From Metasolibacillus sp. (GTDB lineage Bacteria > Bacillota > Bacilli > Bacillales_A > Planococcaceae): a stretch of DNA of 56,803 nucleotides. Positions 33,353-41,715 of this stretch are shown in pieces. The position numbers and the translations under genes are program-made. The notes under the pieces are model-generated. The model ran no database searches and was not told the DNA's origin. It saw nothing but the letters and a program-made list of their open reading frames with translations. How positions within the stretch are numbered: the first letter of the stretch is position 1; each line of letters opens with the position of its first letter. The DNA lies in assembly GCF_025291715.1 (NCBI RefSeq), contig NZ_JAMBIZ010000023.1, forward strand, positions 1 through 56,803, in the 5' to 3' direction.

Positions 33353-35497
33353 ATGGTTAAAAAGCGAACAATGGTCACCATCTTTGTTGCGGCTATTATG
33401 TTTATCGCATCAACTGTTTTATTTGAAAATAAAACACTGGCAAATAGCGCTACAACAGTATTGGAAGGGCAGCCATTTTACGCCGAGCTTGCAAAGGGCA
33501 TTGAAGCGGCAAGCTTAACAAATGGTAAAGTGTATGTGACAAATGCTGCTGGAAAAGAGGTTGAAGCAACTTTAACATTAAATGAAACAAGCGATGCGAT
33601 TATCGTTTGGGGGCTAAATCAAGGAGAATACACGCTACATGTTGAAAAAGGAGCGTATAAAAAATTGTCATTAAACCATCAGAAAAAAACGATTAAGTTT
33701 AATGTTGTGAAGGCAGTCAAGCAAATAAAATCAACAAAGGATTTAGTTACTTATTTTGAGACGGTAATAAATAATCAAAGCTTTACACGCAATGGTGTAA
33801 CTGAGGAAATGGAAATGTCTGATGCTGCTGTAGGAAATGAAGCATCGAGCAATAAATCCGCTGATCATTCTACGACGAACAACCAAGTAGAAGGTATTGA
33901 AGAAGGAGATATTGTTGTAACAGACGGGCGCTATATTTATGCAATCGTTGAAAATGAGCTTGTCATTACAGATGCAAAAAATCCTAAAAATATGAAAGTT
34001 GTCGCAAAAAAAGCATTTAAGGAAAATCAATATTTATCCACTTTAATACTGCATGATTCATTATTAATCGTTGCCTATAATAGCTATGAGGAACGCCCTC
34101 TACCAGGAAAAGATTACATGCAGACAGTTTCGCTATCAAAATTTGCATTCTTTGATGTGAAGGATGCTGCAAACCCGAAATTAATACGTGAAATTGGGCA
34201 AGAAGGTCACATGGCAGGCATTCGTAAGCAGGGTGATGTTCTATATATGGTAACAAACTCAACACCTGATTTTTGGCTGTTACGTGAAGGTGTAGATGTA
34301 GAATTGCGTCCATACACATATGATAGCAATGTACAAAACACATCACAGCCAATGCCGATTGAGAAAATCTCAATTTTCCCTGGCAATACAGAGCCGAATT
34401 ACACAACATTATCAGCAATTGATTTGAAAAATCTAGCTAAGAATGAAGTGAAAACAGAAAGCTATTTAGGTAGTGGCTCTCAGTTATATATGTCACCAAA
34501 AGCAATTTATGTAACAGCACCTAAGTATGATTTTGTAAGCCCAGCAGCAACAGGGGCGAAGCGTATGGTGACGGATATGATGATTATGCCAGCTACATCA
34601 AATACACAAATCTATAAGTTTGATGTAAATGGAACAGCGATTAAGCTAGCGGCACAAGCAGAAGTAAAAGGAACACCATTAAACCAATTTTCGATGGATG
34701 AGTATGAGGGGCATTTCCGCATTGCTACAACAGAGGGCTTTGCATGGGGACGCAATGCTGATTCGAAAAACCATCTATTCATTTTAAATAGCGAGTTAAA
34801 GCAAGTTGGGGCATTAACAGATTTAGCGCGAGGTGAGCGCATCTTCTCAGCACGTTTTATGGGCGATAAAGCGTATCTCGTAACATTCAAGGAAGTAGAT
34901 CCACTATTCGTTATTGATGTAGCAAATCCAGCCCAACCAAAAGTGCTAGGAGAGCTAAAAATTCCTGGCTTTAGTAACTACTTGCACCCGCTTGATGACA
35001 AGCATTTAATCGGTATTGGCTACGATACAGAGGTTCGCATAAACGAATATTCTAAAGAGCCATTTGTTGTAACGAAAGGTATGAAGCTAGCATTATTTGA
35101 TGTGAGCGACTTAGCTAATCCAAAGGAAAAAGCAGCTGTTATTATCGGTGGGCGCGGCACATATTCCGATGTGCAATATGACCATAAAGCGTTGCTAAGA
35201 CACATCGAAAAGGGCTACTATGGCTTCCCTGTAACATTGTATGAGGAAAAGAACGTTAATGAAATGCTTTATAAAGGTACAGGGTCACAAGTATATGAAG
35301 TGACGACAAACGGCATCAAGCTAAAAGCAGATTTAATTGAACCTGCTCAATCTAGTCAAATGTACGAGGAATGGGATAAGGCAGTACGTCGCCTGATTTA
35401 TATTGATGACGCACTTTACACAATTTCTCAAAGCGGTATTGTCAGCTATGATTTAAATACATTTAAGAAATTAAATACCGTGAATTTTGCTAAGTAA
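33353..35497 (+). CDS. Secreted beta-propeller domain protein
   Basis: A 714-aa exported protein. The signal peptide spans residues 1 to about 30 (MVKKRTMVTIF, cleavage after TLA). A small N-terminal domain of ~100 residues, a linker, and a large beta-propeller domain of the type typified by NNQVEGIEEGDIVVTDGRYI and repeated blade motifs (FDVKDAANPKLI, VIDVANPAQPKVLGEL, LFDVSDLANPKEKA) follow. Function is unknown; such proteins are surface or extracellular. The ATG at 33353 is chosen by SD AAAGGAG; a GTG four codons earlier overlaps it. Confidence 0.88.
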   Translation: MVKKRTMVTIFVAAIMFIASTVLFENKTLANSATTVLEGQPFYAELAKGIEAASLTNGKVYVTNAAGKEVEATLTLNETSDAIIVWGLNQGEYTLHVEKGAYKKLSLNHQKKTIKFNVVKAVKQIKSTKDLVTYFETVINNQSFTRNGVTEEMEMSDAAVGNEASSNKSADHSTTNNQVEGIEEGDIVVTDGRYIYAIVENELVITDAKNPKNMKVVAKKAFKENQYLSTLILHDSLLIVAYNSYEERPLPGKDYMQTVSLSKFAFFDVKDAANPKLIREIGQEGHMAGIRKQGDVLYMVTNSTPDFWLLREGVDVELRPYTYDSNVQNTSQPMPIEKISIFPGNTEPNYTTLSAIDLKNLAKNEVKTESYLGSGSQLYMSPKAIYVTAPKYDFVSPAATGAKRMVTDMMIMPATSNTQIYKFDVNGTAIKLAAQAEVKGTPLNQFSMDEYEGHFRIATTEGFAWGRNADSKNHLFILNSELKQVGALTDLARGERIFSARFMGDKAYLVTFKEVDPLFVIDVANPAQPKVLGELKIPGFSNYLHPLDDKHLIGIGYDTEVRINEYSKEPFVVTKGMKLALFDVSDLANPKEKAAVIIGGRGTYSDVQYDHKALLRHIEKGYYGFPVTLYEEKNVNEMLYKGTGSQVYEVTTNGIKLKADLIEPAQSSQMYEEWDKAVRRLIYIDDALYTISQSGIVSYDLNTFKKLNTVNFAK

Positions 35498-35502
35498 AAC
35501 AA

Positions 35503-35546
35503 TTCTACTTGCTTTAAGGCTATTCTTGAAGCAAGTAGTTTTTCTA
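35503..35546 (+). terminator. Intrinsic terminator
   Basis: Stem CTACTTGCTT/AAGCAAGTAG (35505-35514, 35529-35538) followed by TTTTTC. Confidence 0.85.
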
Positions 35547-36079
35547 TGTATAGAAGGTTAGGTGAATAAAATGGATGAATTACTTCAGCAGCTATTAAAT
35601 ATTGGCGTGAATTATATAAAGAGCGATAGTGGGATTAGTCTGGAGATTTTGGAGTACAAGCCTCATCAAGCAGCAGAAATCGATTTACTTATTAATAAGC
35701 TGTTAGATCAGCTACAGGCATATGATTTGAATACAGTGAGGCTAGAGTGTCCAGCAGCTTTTTTAAATCATCTAGCTTACACTAAAGGGAAAATGCAAAT
35801 TGTTGGTGAAAGAGTACTGTATAAGAGTAGTTTTATAGCACCACTGGATGTTTCAGAGCAGGATAATGCACTGTGGTCGATTTTTGATAGTAGCTCTATT
35901 GCTTTTCTCGCTGCAGTGATGGGAAAAAGCTTTCAAGATGCAGAAAAATTTTTAATGGAAATGAATGCAGAGCTGCCATCACAGGCACAGAAAATGTACA
36001 CCGTATATATAGTTAATCAGGAACCGATTGGTGTAGTTTTTCCGCATATAGAGCCGAATACAAAGCAAGAAGGTCGCCT

Positions 36080-36089
36080 CTTTTGGATA
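36080..36089 (+). repeat. Target-site duplication, left
   Basis: CTTTTGGATA, identical to 36218-36227. It flanks the inserted element. Confidence 0.8.
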
Positions 36090-36217
36090 AGGGCACTGAA
36101 AAACTAGAAACAATCATTTTTTTACAATACAAATCTTGCTTCTTTATTCAATTTAACCATTAAAAAAGTCGATTTATATCACAAAACTTGTGACAAATCG
36201 ACTTTTTCAGTGCCCTC
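36090..36217. mobile_element. MITE-like non-autonomous insertion
   Basis: A 128-bp element with perfect 14-bp terminal inverted repeats, AGGGCACTGAAAAA and TTTTTCAGTGCCCT. It is flanked by a 9-10 bp direct duplication (TTTTGGATA core). It codes for nothing. Its right half has an additional hairpin, AAAGTCGATTT with AAATCGACTTT around CACAA/TTGTG. It splits a GNAT gene. Mobilisation would need a transposase elsewhere in the genome. I do not assign the IS family. Confidence 0.88.
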
Positions 36218-36227
36218 CTTTTGGATA
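36218..36227 (+). repeat. Target-site duplication, right
   Basis: CTTTTGGATA, second copy, after which the GNAT frame resumes. Confidence 0.8.
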
Positions 36228-36423
36228 GGGGTGCATCCTAATTATTTAGGGCAAGGTTTAGGAAAGAAGCTGCATGCAATTGGGCTGTATCGATTAAAAA
36301 ATGAATTGAAGGCGAACTCTTATATGGGAATTACTCAAATTGATAATCATCCAATGAGAAAGATTATGGTTGCAAATGGTTGTATACAGTATAAATATAC
36401 ATTAATGTCATTATGTTATTCTA

Positions 36424-36469
36424 TAAAAAATCGCCGCTCTTGTAGGCAGTAAGCTTACAAGAGCGGCGT
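36424..36469 (-). terminator. Intrinsic terminator of the deacetylase gene
   Basis: A perfect 13-bp GC-rich stem (36432-36444 with 36456-36468) with a T-run on the minus strand. Confidence 0.9.
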
Positions 36470-36476
36470 AATTGCT

Positions 36477-37901
36477 TTAATGATACTTCAAAACCTCACT
36501 AACGGTTACAAATGTATAACCTTCCTCAGTTAAATATTTCAATACATCCTCCAAGCCATCGGCAGTAGATGCATGGATGTCGTGCATTAAAATAATGGCG
36601 TTATTATGCATATGATTTTTAATAACAGGCAATAGCTGCTTAGCATCACGATGCTTCCAATCCAATGTATCAATCGTCCAATTGACTACAGGAATTGGAA
36701 TTAATCCATTTACGCGTTGATTTGTCGCACCATATGGAGGACGGAATACAGTGGCAGATTGTCCAATAGCTTGTTGTAGTGCTTGGTCTGTTGAGTTGTA
36801 TTCTGCTAAAACTTGCTTAGATGTTAACTTTGTCAGCACAGGATGGCTCCAAGAATGGTTGCCTACTTCATGTCCAGCATCGTATACTTCTTGCGCGATT
36901 TCTGGATAATACTGTACGCGGCTACCAAGCATAAAGAAGGTTGCTTTTGCATTATACTGCTCTAAAAGCTGTAGAACATGTCTTGTTACTTTTGGGTCAG
37001 GACCATCATCAAATGTAAGTGCAACACGTTTTATATTATCCTGCTCGACTGCATCGTCTGTTGTTTCCTGTCCAGAGATAATTGTTTCAGAGTTCACCAT
37101 TTGCTCTTGGAATTGCTCGGCTAAAATCGGATTAATATATGAAAGTGAGGTTGTGACAGTTGATATACCCATTTCAGGGCTAGCAATCTCACCTGAATCG
37201 AAATACAGAACTAATGCGTCATTTTGAATGGCGAAGCGTTGGAATAATTTCCATTTAGGCTCTGTTTTCGCCAGCATCTCTTCTGCTAATAAATGCCCTT
37301 CGAATTCTACGCTATCCGTAATTTGTGAGCGAATATGTGTTGACAATACTTCTAAGTTTTTTAGATTCTCTCCTAAAATAGCACGAATATCTAGTAGCTC
37401 ACCAGTTTCATAATTATAAAAATAAGTTGTGACTGTCATATCATCACTACTGTTTGTTCTTAATTTTTTCTTTAATACAAACGAGTAATAGTGCTCTTTG
37501 TATGGATATGTTTCAAAGATAATATTCAGTTCACCGGGCTCGATTTTATAATTATCGACATTTTTTTCTAAACGCATTTCCGCTATGTAATTTTCTTTTG
37601 AAGCTGTAATAAATTTTGTGACGGCTTCATTAAAGGAATCTGAATCTGATTGAGGATATTGAATTGCATATGGCATAGTTTTATCATTTGAAATATCTGT
37701 TACAATACGAATACCGGGGAAGCTAGACTGACTTTCTGTTACTTCTCCTTGTATTGTATCTTTCGGTTCATCTTCAGTGGCTTGTTGTTGATCTGGATTA
37801 ATAACTGTAAAGAATACAACAGCAGCAGCTAAAACGATGATTGCCCCAATAAGAATAAGGTCAATCCATGGGCCGCGTCTTTTTCTACGTTCATTTTTCA
37901 T
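36477..37901 (-). CDS. Membrane-anchored polysaccharide deacetylase (PgdA-like)
   Basis: A 474-aa protein with a basic N-terminus, one membrane helix (about 12-34), an extracellular DUF3298/DUF4163-like domain (about 60-270) and a C-terminal NodB deacetylase domain (about 290-470). All NodB motifs are visible: TFDDGPDP with the catalytic base and metal Asp, HEVGNHSWSHP with both metal His, RPPYG, WTIDTLDWK and LMHDIHAS. It probably removes acetyl groups from peptidoglycan GlcNAc outside the cell, giving lysozyme resistance. SD AAAGGAG lies 13 nt upstream of the ATG. Confidence 0.93.
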   Translation of the reverse strand: MKNERRKRRGPWIDLILIGAIIVLAAAVVFFTVINPDQQQATEDEPKDTIQGEVTESQSSFPGIRIVTDISNDKTMPYAIQYPQSDSDSFNEAVTKFITASKENYIAEMRLEKNVDNYKIEPGELNIIFETYPYKEHYYSFVLKKKLRTNSSDDMTVTTYFYNYETGELLDIRAILGENLKNLEVLSTHIRSQITDSVEFEGHLLAEEMLAKTEPKWKLFQRFAIQNDALVLYFDSGEIASPEMGISTVTTSLSYINPILAEQFQEQMVNSETIISGQETTDDAVEQDNIKRVALTFDDGPDPKVTRHVLQLLEQYNAKATFFMLGSRVQYYPEIAQEVYDAGHEVGNHSWSHPVLTKLTSKQVLAEYNSTDQALQQAIGQSATVFRPPYGATNQRVNGLIPIPVVNWTIDTLDWKHRDAKQLLPVIKNHMHNNAIILMHDIHASTADGLEDVLKYLTEEGYTFVTVSEVLKYH

Positions 37902-38081
37902 GTTGCTTAAAGAGCTCCTTTCTGTTATAAAATATAGACGAATAAGCGCTGAAAAAAGACGACAAATTTTAGAAAAACATTGATAATGTCAATTTTGTAT
38001 ATAACTAACTATAGTAATATGGTTGTTTGAATAATAGACTTTGCGTTTAATCAAGTTAGAATACCAAGGGAGGTTTGAAAG

Positions 38082-38834
38082 ATGATAGAGAAGCCCCAGC
38101 AAAACGAACTAGCTATTGATTGTTTTCTATTAGCTGGTCGCATTATGATGGAAAGTGGAGCAGAAACATATCGGGTGGAGGATACGATGCTTCGAATGGC
38201 TCGCTCACAAAATATGAACGATGCACAAAGCTATGTTACTCCAACGGGTATTATTTTTTCTCTTGGTAAAACACAGCCAACACGTATTTCAGCTATTTCG
38301 ACAAGAGTTACCGATTTACATCGTATTGCACTTGTTAATAATGTATCGCGAAAGCTTACATCTCACATCATAACATTAGAGGAGGCATATGACGAGCTAA
38401 ATACGATACAAAAGACAAATTATTTCCTGCCCGTCACTTTACAAGTATTAGCCGCATCATTTGCTAGTATTAGTTTTTTGATATTATTTGGCGGAATATG
38501 GGGAGATATGCCAGCCGCGTTTATCGCTGGAGGCATAGGGCAGTATGTTGTGATGGTCATGCAGAAGCTATCACGCGTTAAATTTTTCTCTGAGTTTGTA
38601 GCGACGCTCGGCGTAGGCATGGTTGCCTCCTTGGCGCTTTATTTTGGATATGGAACACAAATAGATAAAATTATTATCGGCTCTGTTATGCCACTTGTAC
38701 CAGGGCTTCTTATCACGAATGCAGTACGCGATTTAATGGCAGGGCACTTTACAGCAGGCATGGCAAAGGGAGCAGAAGCTTTTTTAACAGCCTTCGCCAT
38801 CGGAGCTGGTATTGCGCTTGTCATGGCATGGTAA
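38082..38834 (+). CDS. Threonine/serine exporter subunit (ThrE N-terminal part, YjjP-like)
   Basis: A 250-aa protein. A cytoplasmic N-terminal domain carries the family motif ESGAETYRVEDTMLRMA and PTGIIFSLG, followed by about five membrane helices with the VMPLVPGLLITNAVRDLM segment. In this ThrE type the exporter is split in two genes. The partner follows 13 nt later. Export of threonine and serine is by family; the true substrate is unverified. SD GGGAGG. Confidence 0.9.
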   Translation: MIEKPQQNELAIDCFLLAGRIMMESGAETYRVEDTMLRMARSQNMNDAQSYVTPTGIIFSLGKTQPTRISAISTRVTDLHRIALVNNVSRKLTSHIITLEEAYDELNTIQKTNYFLPVTLQVLAASFASISFLILFGGIWGDMPAAFIAGGIGQYVVMVMQKLSRVKFFSEFVATLGVGMVASLALYFGYGTQIDKIIIGSVMPLVPGLLITNAVRDLMAGHFTAGMAKGAEAFLTAFAIGAGIALVMAW

Positions 38835-38847
38835 CGGAGGCGAACAG

Positions 38848-39321
38848 ATGGAATATATCATTCAAATGATTTTTAGTTTTATTGCAACAGCTTGTTTTGG
38901 TGTTATTTTCAATGCGCCAGTTAAAGCCATTCCATATTGCGGTATTGTTGGCTCAATTGGCTGGATTATTTATTATCAGCTTGGCATAAATGGTGTAGAT
39001 GAGGTCAAAGCTTCCTTTGCAGGAGCATTTGTTGTAGCGATTTTGGCAATGGCGCTAGCAAGGAAATTCCGCATGCCGATGATTATTTATAGCGTGTCAG
39101 GTATCATTCCTCTTGTACCTGGTGGAGTGGCATACAATACGATGCGCAATATTGTGGAGCTAGATTACGCACTAGGTATGCAAAATGGGATGCGTGTATT
39201 TATGATTTCAGGTGCCATTGCGATGGGTCTTGTCTTTGCTGAAGTCATTATGCAAATTTTATTCCGCATGCTGCGAAAAGGAAAAACATCTATTCAATCA
39301 TTCATAAAGGTGAAAAGATAA
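38848..39321 (+). CDS. Threonine/serine exporter subunit (ThrE C-terminal part, YjjB-like)
   Basis: A 157-aa membrane protein of about five helices with the family pattern FGVIFNAP near the N-terminus and SGIIPLVPGGVAYNTMRNIV in the second half. It pairs with the preceding ThrE half. The ATG at 38848 fits SD ACGGAGG; the frame opens earlier inside the upstream gene. Confidence 0.9.
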   Translation: MEYIIQMIFSFIATACFGVIFNAPVKAIPYCGIVGSIGWIIYYQLGINGVDEVKASFAGAFVVAILAMALARKFRMPMIIYSVSGIIPLVPGGVAYNTMRNIVELDYALGMQNGMRVFMISGAIAMGLVFAEVIMQILFRMLRKGKTSIQSFIKVKR

Positions 39322-39340
39322 CAAATAGAGATTAATAATT

Positions 39341-39380
39341 AGAAGCGCATGAAATCAAGTTGGTTTCATGCGCTTTTATT
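39341..39380. terminator. Bidirectional intrinsic terminator
   Basis: Perfect stem AAGCGCATGAAA/TTTCATGCGCTT (39343-39354, 39364-39375), with T-runs, between convergent genes. Confidence 0.85.
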
Positions 39381-39381
39381 T

Positions 39382-41391
39382 TTAAGCCTTTTGATAATAA
39401 AGATTTTTTACAGCATTTGCGGCTGTTGGCTTACATATATGATAGCCTTGTGCTAAATCGCAGCCGAAGCCTTTGAGCAAATCAAATTGCTCCGCAGTTT
39501 CAACTCCTTCTGCTAAAATAGTCAGCTGCATTGATTTAGCTAACTGAATCATGCCGCGTACAAGCTGCTCTGTTTTTTCAGACTGCATCATAGAGCGGAT
39601 AAACGTTGCATCAATTTTGACTGTTTTTAAAGGCAATAGCTGCATGTAACGGAAAGAAGCATAGCCTGTACCAAAGTCATCAAGTACAAAAACGATTCCT
39701 TCCTGTTCTAGCTGGCGCATTTGCTTCATAATCGCCCCTTCGCTCTCTGCCTCTAAAGCAAACTTCTCTGTAATTTCGATTTGAATTAAATCAGCAGGGC
39801 ATTTTGTACGCTCTAACGTTTCTAAAATAGAGCGTGCCATATTTTTATCACGGAATTCGCGAATCGACACGTTAATGCTTACCTTTAACGGAATCCCTTC
39901 TTTTTGCCATGCTAAAGCTTGCTGACATGCTTGCTCTAAAACGAATGACCCAATCGAGTGGATAAGTCCCGTTTCCTCAGCAATCGGTATTAACTCATCT
40001 GGTGAGACAACCCCGATATTTTCGTCCACCCAGCGAACTAATGCCTCTGCTGCTATAATTTTCCCTGTTTGTATATCAAGCTGTGGTTGATACAGCACAT
40101 TTAAGTTTTTTTGATCAAGTGCAAGTAGAAGGTGTTTTTCAATCGTTGCCTGTCGACTTAAAGCTTTATGCCCCTCTTTTGAAAGTGACATAATGCTATT
40201 GCCACCTGCTTTTCTTACATTTGTAATTGTTAAAGTAGAGGCTTTCATCATTTGACCAAATGTTAGCTGATCCTCTGGGAAGCGCGTAATGCTACCACTA
40301 ATAGAAAGAGGAACCGCGGTGTGCTCATTGTAAATAGGATTTTGCTGTAAATATGATAAAAATCCTTGAATAAACCATTCAGGCAATGGTGTAATAATAA
40401 CAAAATCGCTCGCATCAATGCGGGCAACAGTACTATCCTGGAAGTAAATTTTAATTCGTTTAGCAAAATCTGCTGCTAAGTTTTTAGCTGCATTAAATTC
40501 CGTTAAGTCCTTCAGCGTGTAAAATTTATCAATGCTAATGTAAACAAATGAGAAGCGACGATCCTCTTGTATCATTTCATCAATTAAATGCTCCAAGCGA
40601 TGAACATTCATAAAGCCTGTTTCTGTATCGATATAAGCAATTTTTTCAAGCTGCAACTGAATAGTTTTTTCATTTGTAATATCTTTTTCAATTAATAAAA
40701 AGGAACGGTTACCTGGCACTGGGATTGCCAGTAAATCAGTCCAATAAAGCATGCCATCTTTCGTTATTTTTTCTACTTCACCTTTCCATACTTCGCCTCT
40801 TTGTAGCGTTTCCCAAATTTCCTCCGAGGCTTGCACTCCTGTAGGTGATTTAGGGAACAGCTGCCAAAATGACTTCCCAATCACGCGCTTTGGTGTCCAA
40901 TGACTTGTTTTTAAAAATAAATCATTACATTGTGTAATAAGTCCTTCATAGTCAAGTGTAACAACCATGAAATAAGACATAATACTGTTTTTTAAGTGGA
41001 TAAGCGTATCGCCATCATCCTGGAATGTGCGAATGCTTTTCATAGGAATACAAGTAATTTGCATGCCTTGCTGTTCTCCAAATTGACAAGGTGTTGTCAT
41101 TAGTGTCATTTCTAACAGTTGATCATGTTTAGTTAAAAGTTGTAATGAATCCAGCTTTAGTGCACCATTGCTATTTAAAATCGTTTCGTGTATATGTGAT
41201 GGAGCAACCGAAAATAGCTGCTCGTTAAATATAGCTGAATGGGAAGAGAAATCCTTTGCTGTGTATCCAAATAAATCTTCACAAGCAGATGTCCAATGCA
41301 ATAAGCATCCATATTGACTGATGATAAAGGAAGGGAACTGTGCTTGATTTAATAATTCTTTATCTACTTTATAGCGTTGCAAATCTTTCAT
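39382..41391 (-). CDS. PAS-PAS-GGDEF-EAL protein, probable c-di-GMP phosphodiesterase
   Basis: A 669-aa cytoplasmic signalling protein: two PAS domains (about 10-120 and 130-240), a GGDEF domain (about 250-400) and an EAL domain (about 410-660). The GGDEF signature is degenerate, reading ARIDASDF, so no cyclase activity is expected; it may bind GTP as a regulator. The EAL domain keeps EALVRW, the NVS site, DDFGTGYASF, VKIDATFI and AEGVET, so hydrolysis of cyclic di-GMP is likely. No membrane segment. It stands alone near the chemotaxis-type genes only loosely. SD AAAGGAGG. Confidence 0.92.
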   Translation of the reverse strand: MKDLQRYKVDKELLNQAQFPSFIISQYGCLLHWTSACEDLFGYTAKDFSSHSAIFNEQLFSVAPSHIHETILNSNGALKLDSLQLLTKHDQLLEMTLMTTPCQFGEQQGMQITCIPMKSIRTFQDDGDTLIHLKNSIMSYFMVVTLDYEGLITQCNDLFLKTSHWTPKRVIGKSFWQLFPKSPTGVQASEEIWETLQRGEVWKGEVEKITKDGMLYWTDLLAIPVPGNRSFLLIEKDITNEKTIQLQLEKIAYIDTETGFMNVHRLEHLIDEMIQEDRRFSFVYISIDKFYTLKDLTEFNAAKNLAADFAKRIKIYFQDSTVARIDASDFVIITPLPEWFIQGFLSYLQQNPIYNEHTAVPLSISGSITRFPEDQLTFGQMMKASTLTITNVRKAGGNSIMSLSKEGHKALSRQATIEKHLLLALDQKNLNVLYQPQLDIQTGKIIAAEALVRWVDENIGVVSPDELIPIAEETGLIHSIGSFVLEQACQQALAWQKEGIPLKVSINVSIREFRDKNMARSILETLERTKCPADLIQIEITEKFALEAESEGAIMKQMRQLEQEGIVFVLDDFGTGYASFRYMQLLPLKTVKIDATFIRSMMQSEKTEQLVRGMIQLAKSMQLTILAEGVETAEQFDLLKGFGCDLAQGYHICKPTAANAVKNLYYQKA

Positions 41392-41715
41392 ACTGAGTAA
41401 TCCTCCTTTATTTTATATTTCAAAGGGATAGTTATATATAGTTTTTGGGTATAAAGTACGAATATGAGTTTTTAATTGAGTATATTATATATCTTTTGAA
41501 ACAGTATGTGTGTAAATTTTGAAAAAAATATTAAGAAAAGAGTTACCAATGTTTACTTATATGAAAAAAAGGGAGAATAATTTCTAAAAAAAATATAAGT
41601 CTATTTGCTTCATATTTACTATAGAGCATAGTGAAGTTTAATTTTTAAGAATATTGTGGCATAATTATATTTCGGGTTGCAAAATAAAGTAGGACTTGTT
41701 ACAAGGGGTGTTGGA
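41392..41715. other. AT-rich intergenic region between divergent genes
   Basis: A 324-nt, strongly AT-rich gap between the EAL protein (-) and the ABC exporter (+). It must hold promoters for both, but I find no clear consensus pair, hairpin or conserved leader. Confidence 0.5.

Larger units (their letters stand above)
35571..36452 (+). pseudogene. GNAT acetyltransferase interrupted by a MITE-like insertion
   Basis: Two fragments of one GNAT-family gene. The first (35571-36089) codes 173 residues up to RLFWI, then enters the inserted DNA and stops five codons later. The second (from 36228) resumes in frame after the duplicated target with GVHPNYLGQGLGKKLHAIG, which holds the acetyl-CoA motif (GQGLGK). 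Joined without the insert they give about 247 residues. The truncated product lacks the cofactor-binding core, so the gene is almost certainly inactive. Start by SD TTAGGTGA. The 3' end runs into the terminator of the minus-strand deacetylase. Confidence 0.85.

Noticed and set aside
36210-36452. Independent 80-aa acetyltransferase gene
   Set aside because: It lacks an N-terminal domain and SD, and its frame continues the upstream GNAT fragment once the inserted element is removed.
38420-38824. Minus-strand frames within the ThrE gene
   Set aside because: Opposite conserved membrane helices; no independent start signals.
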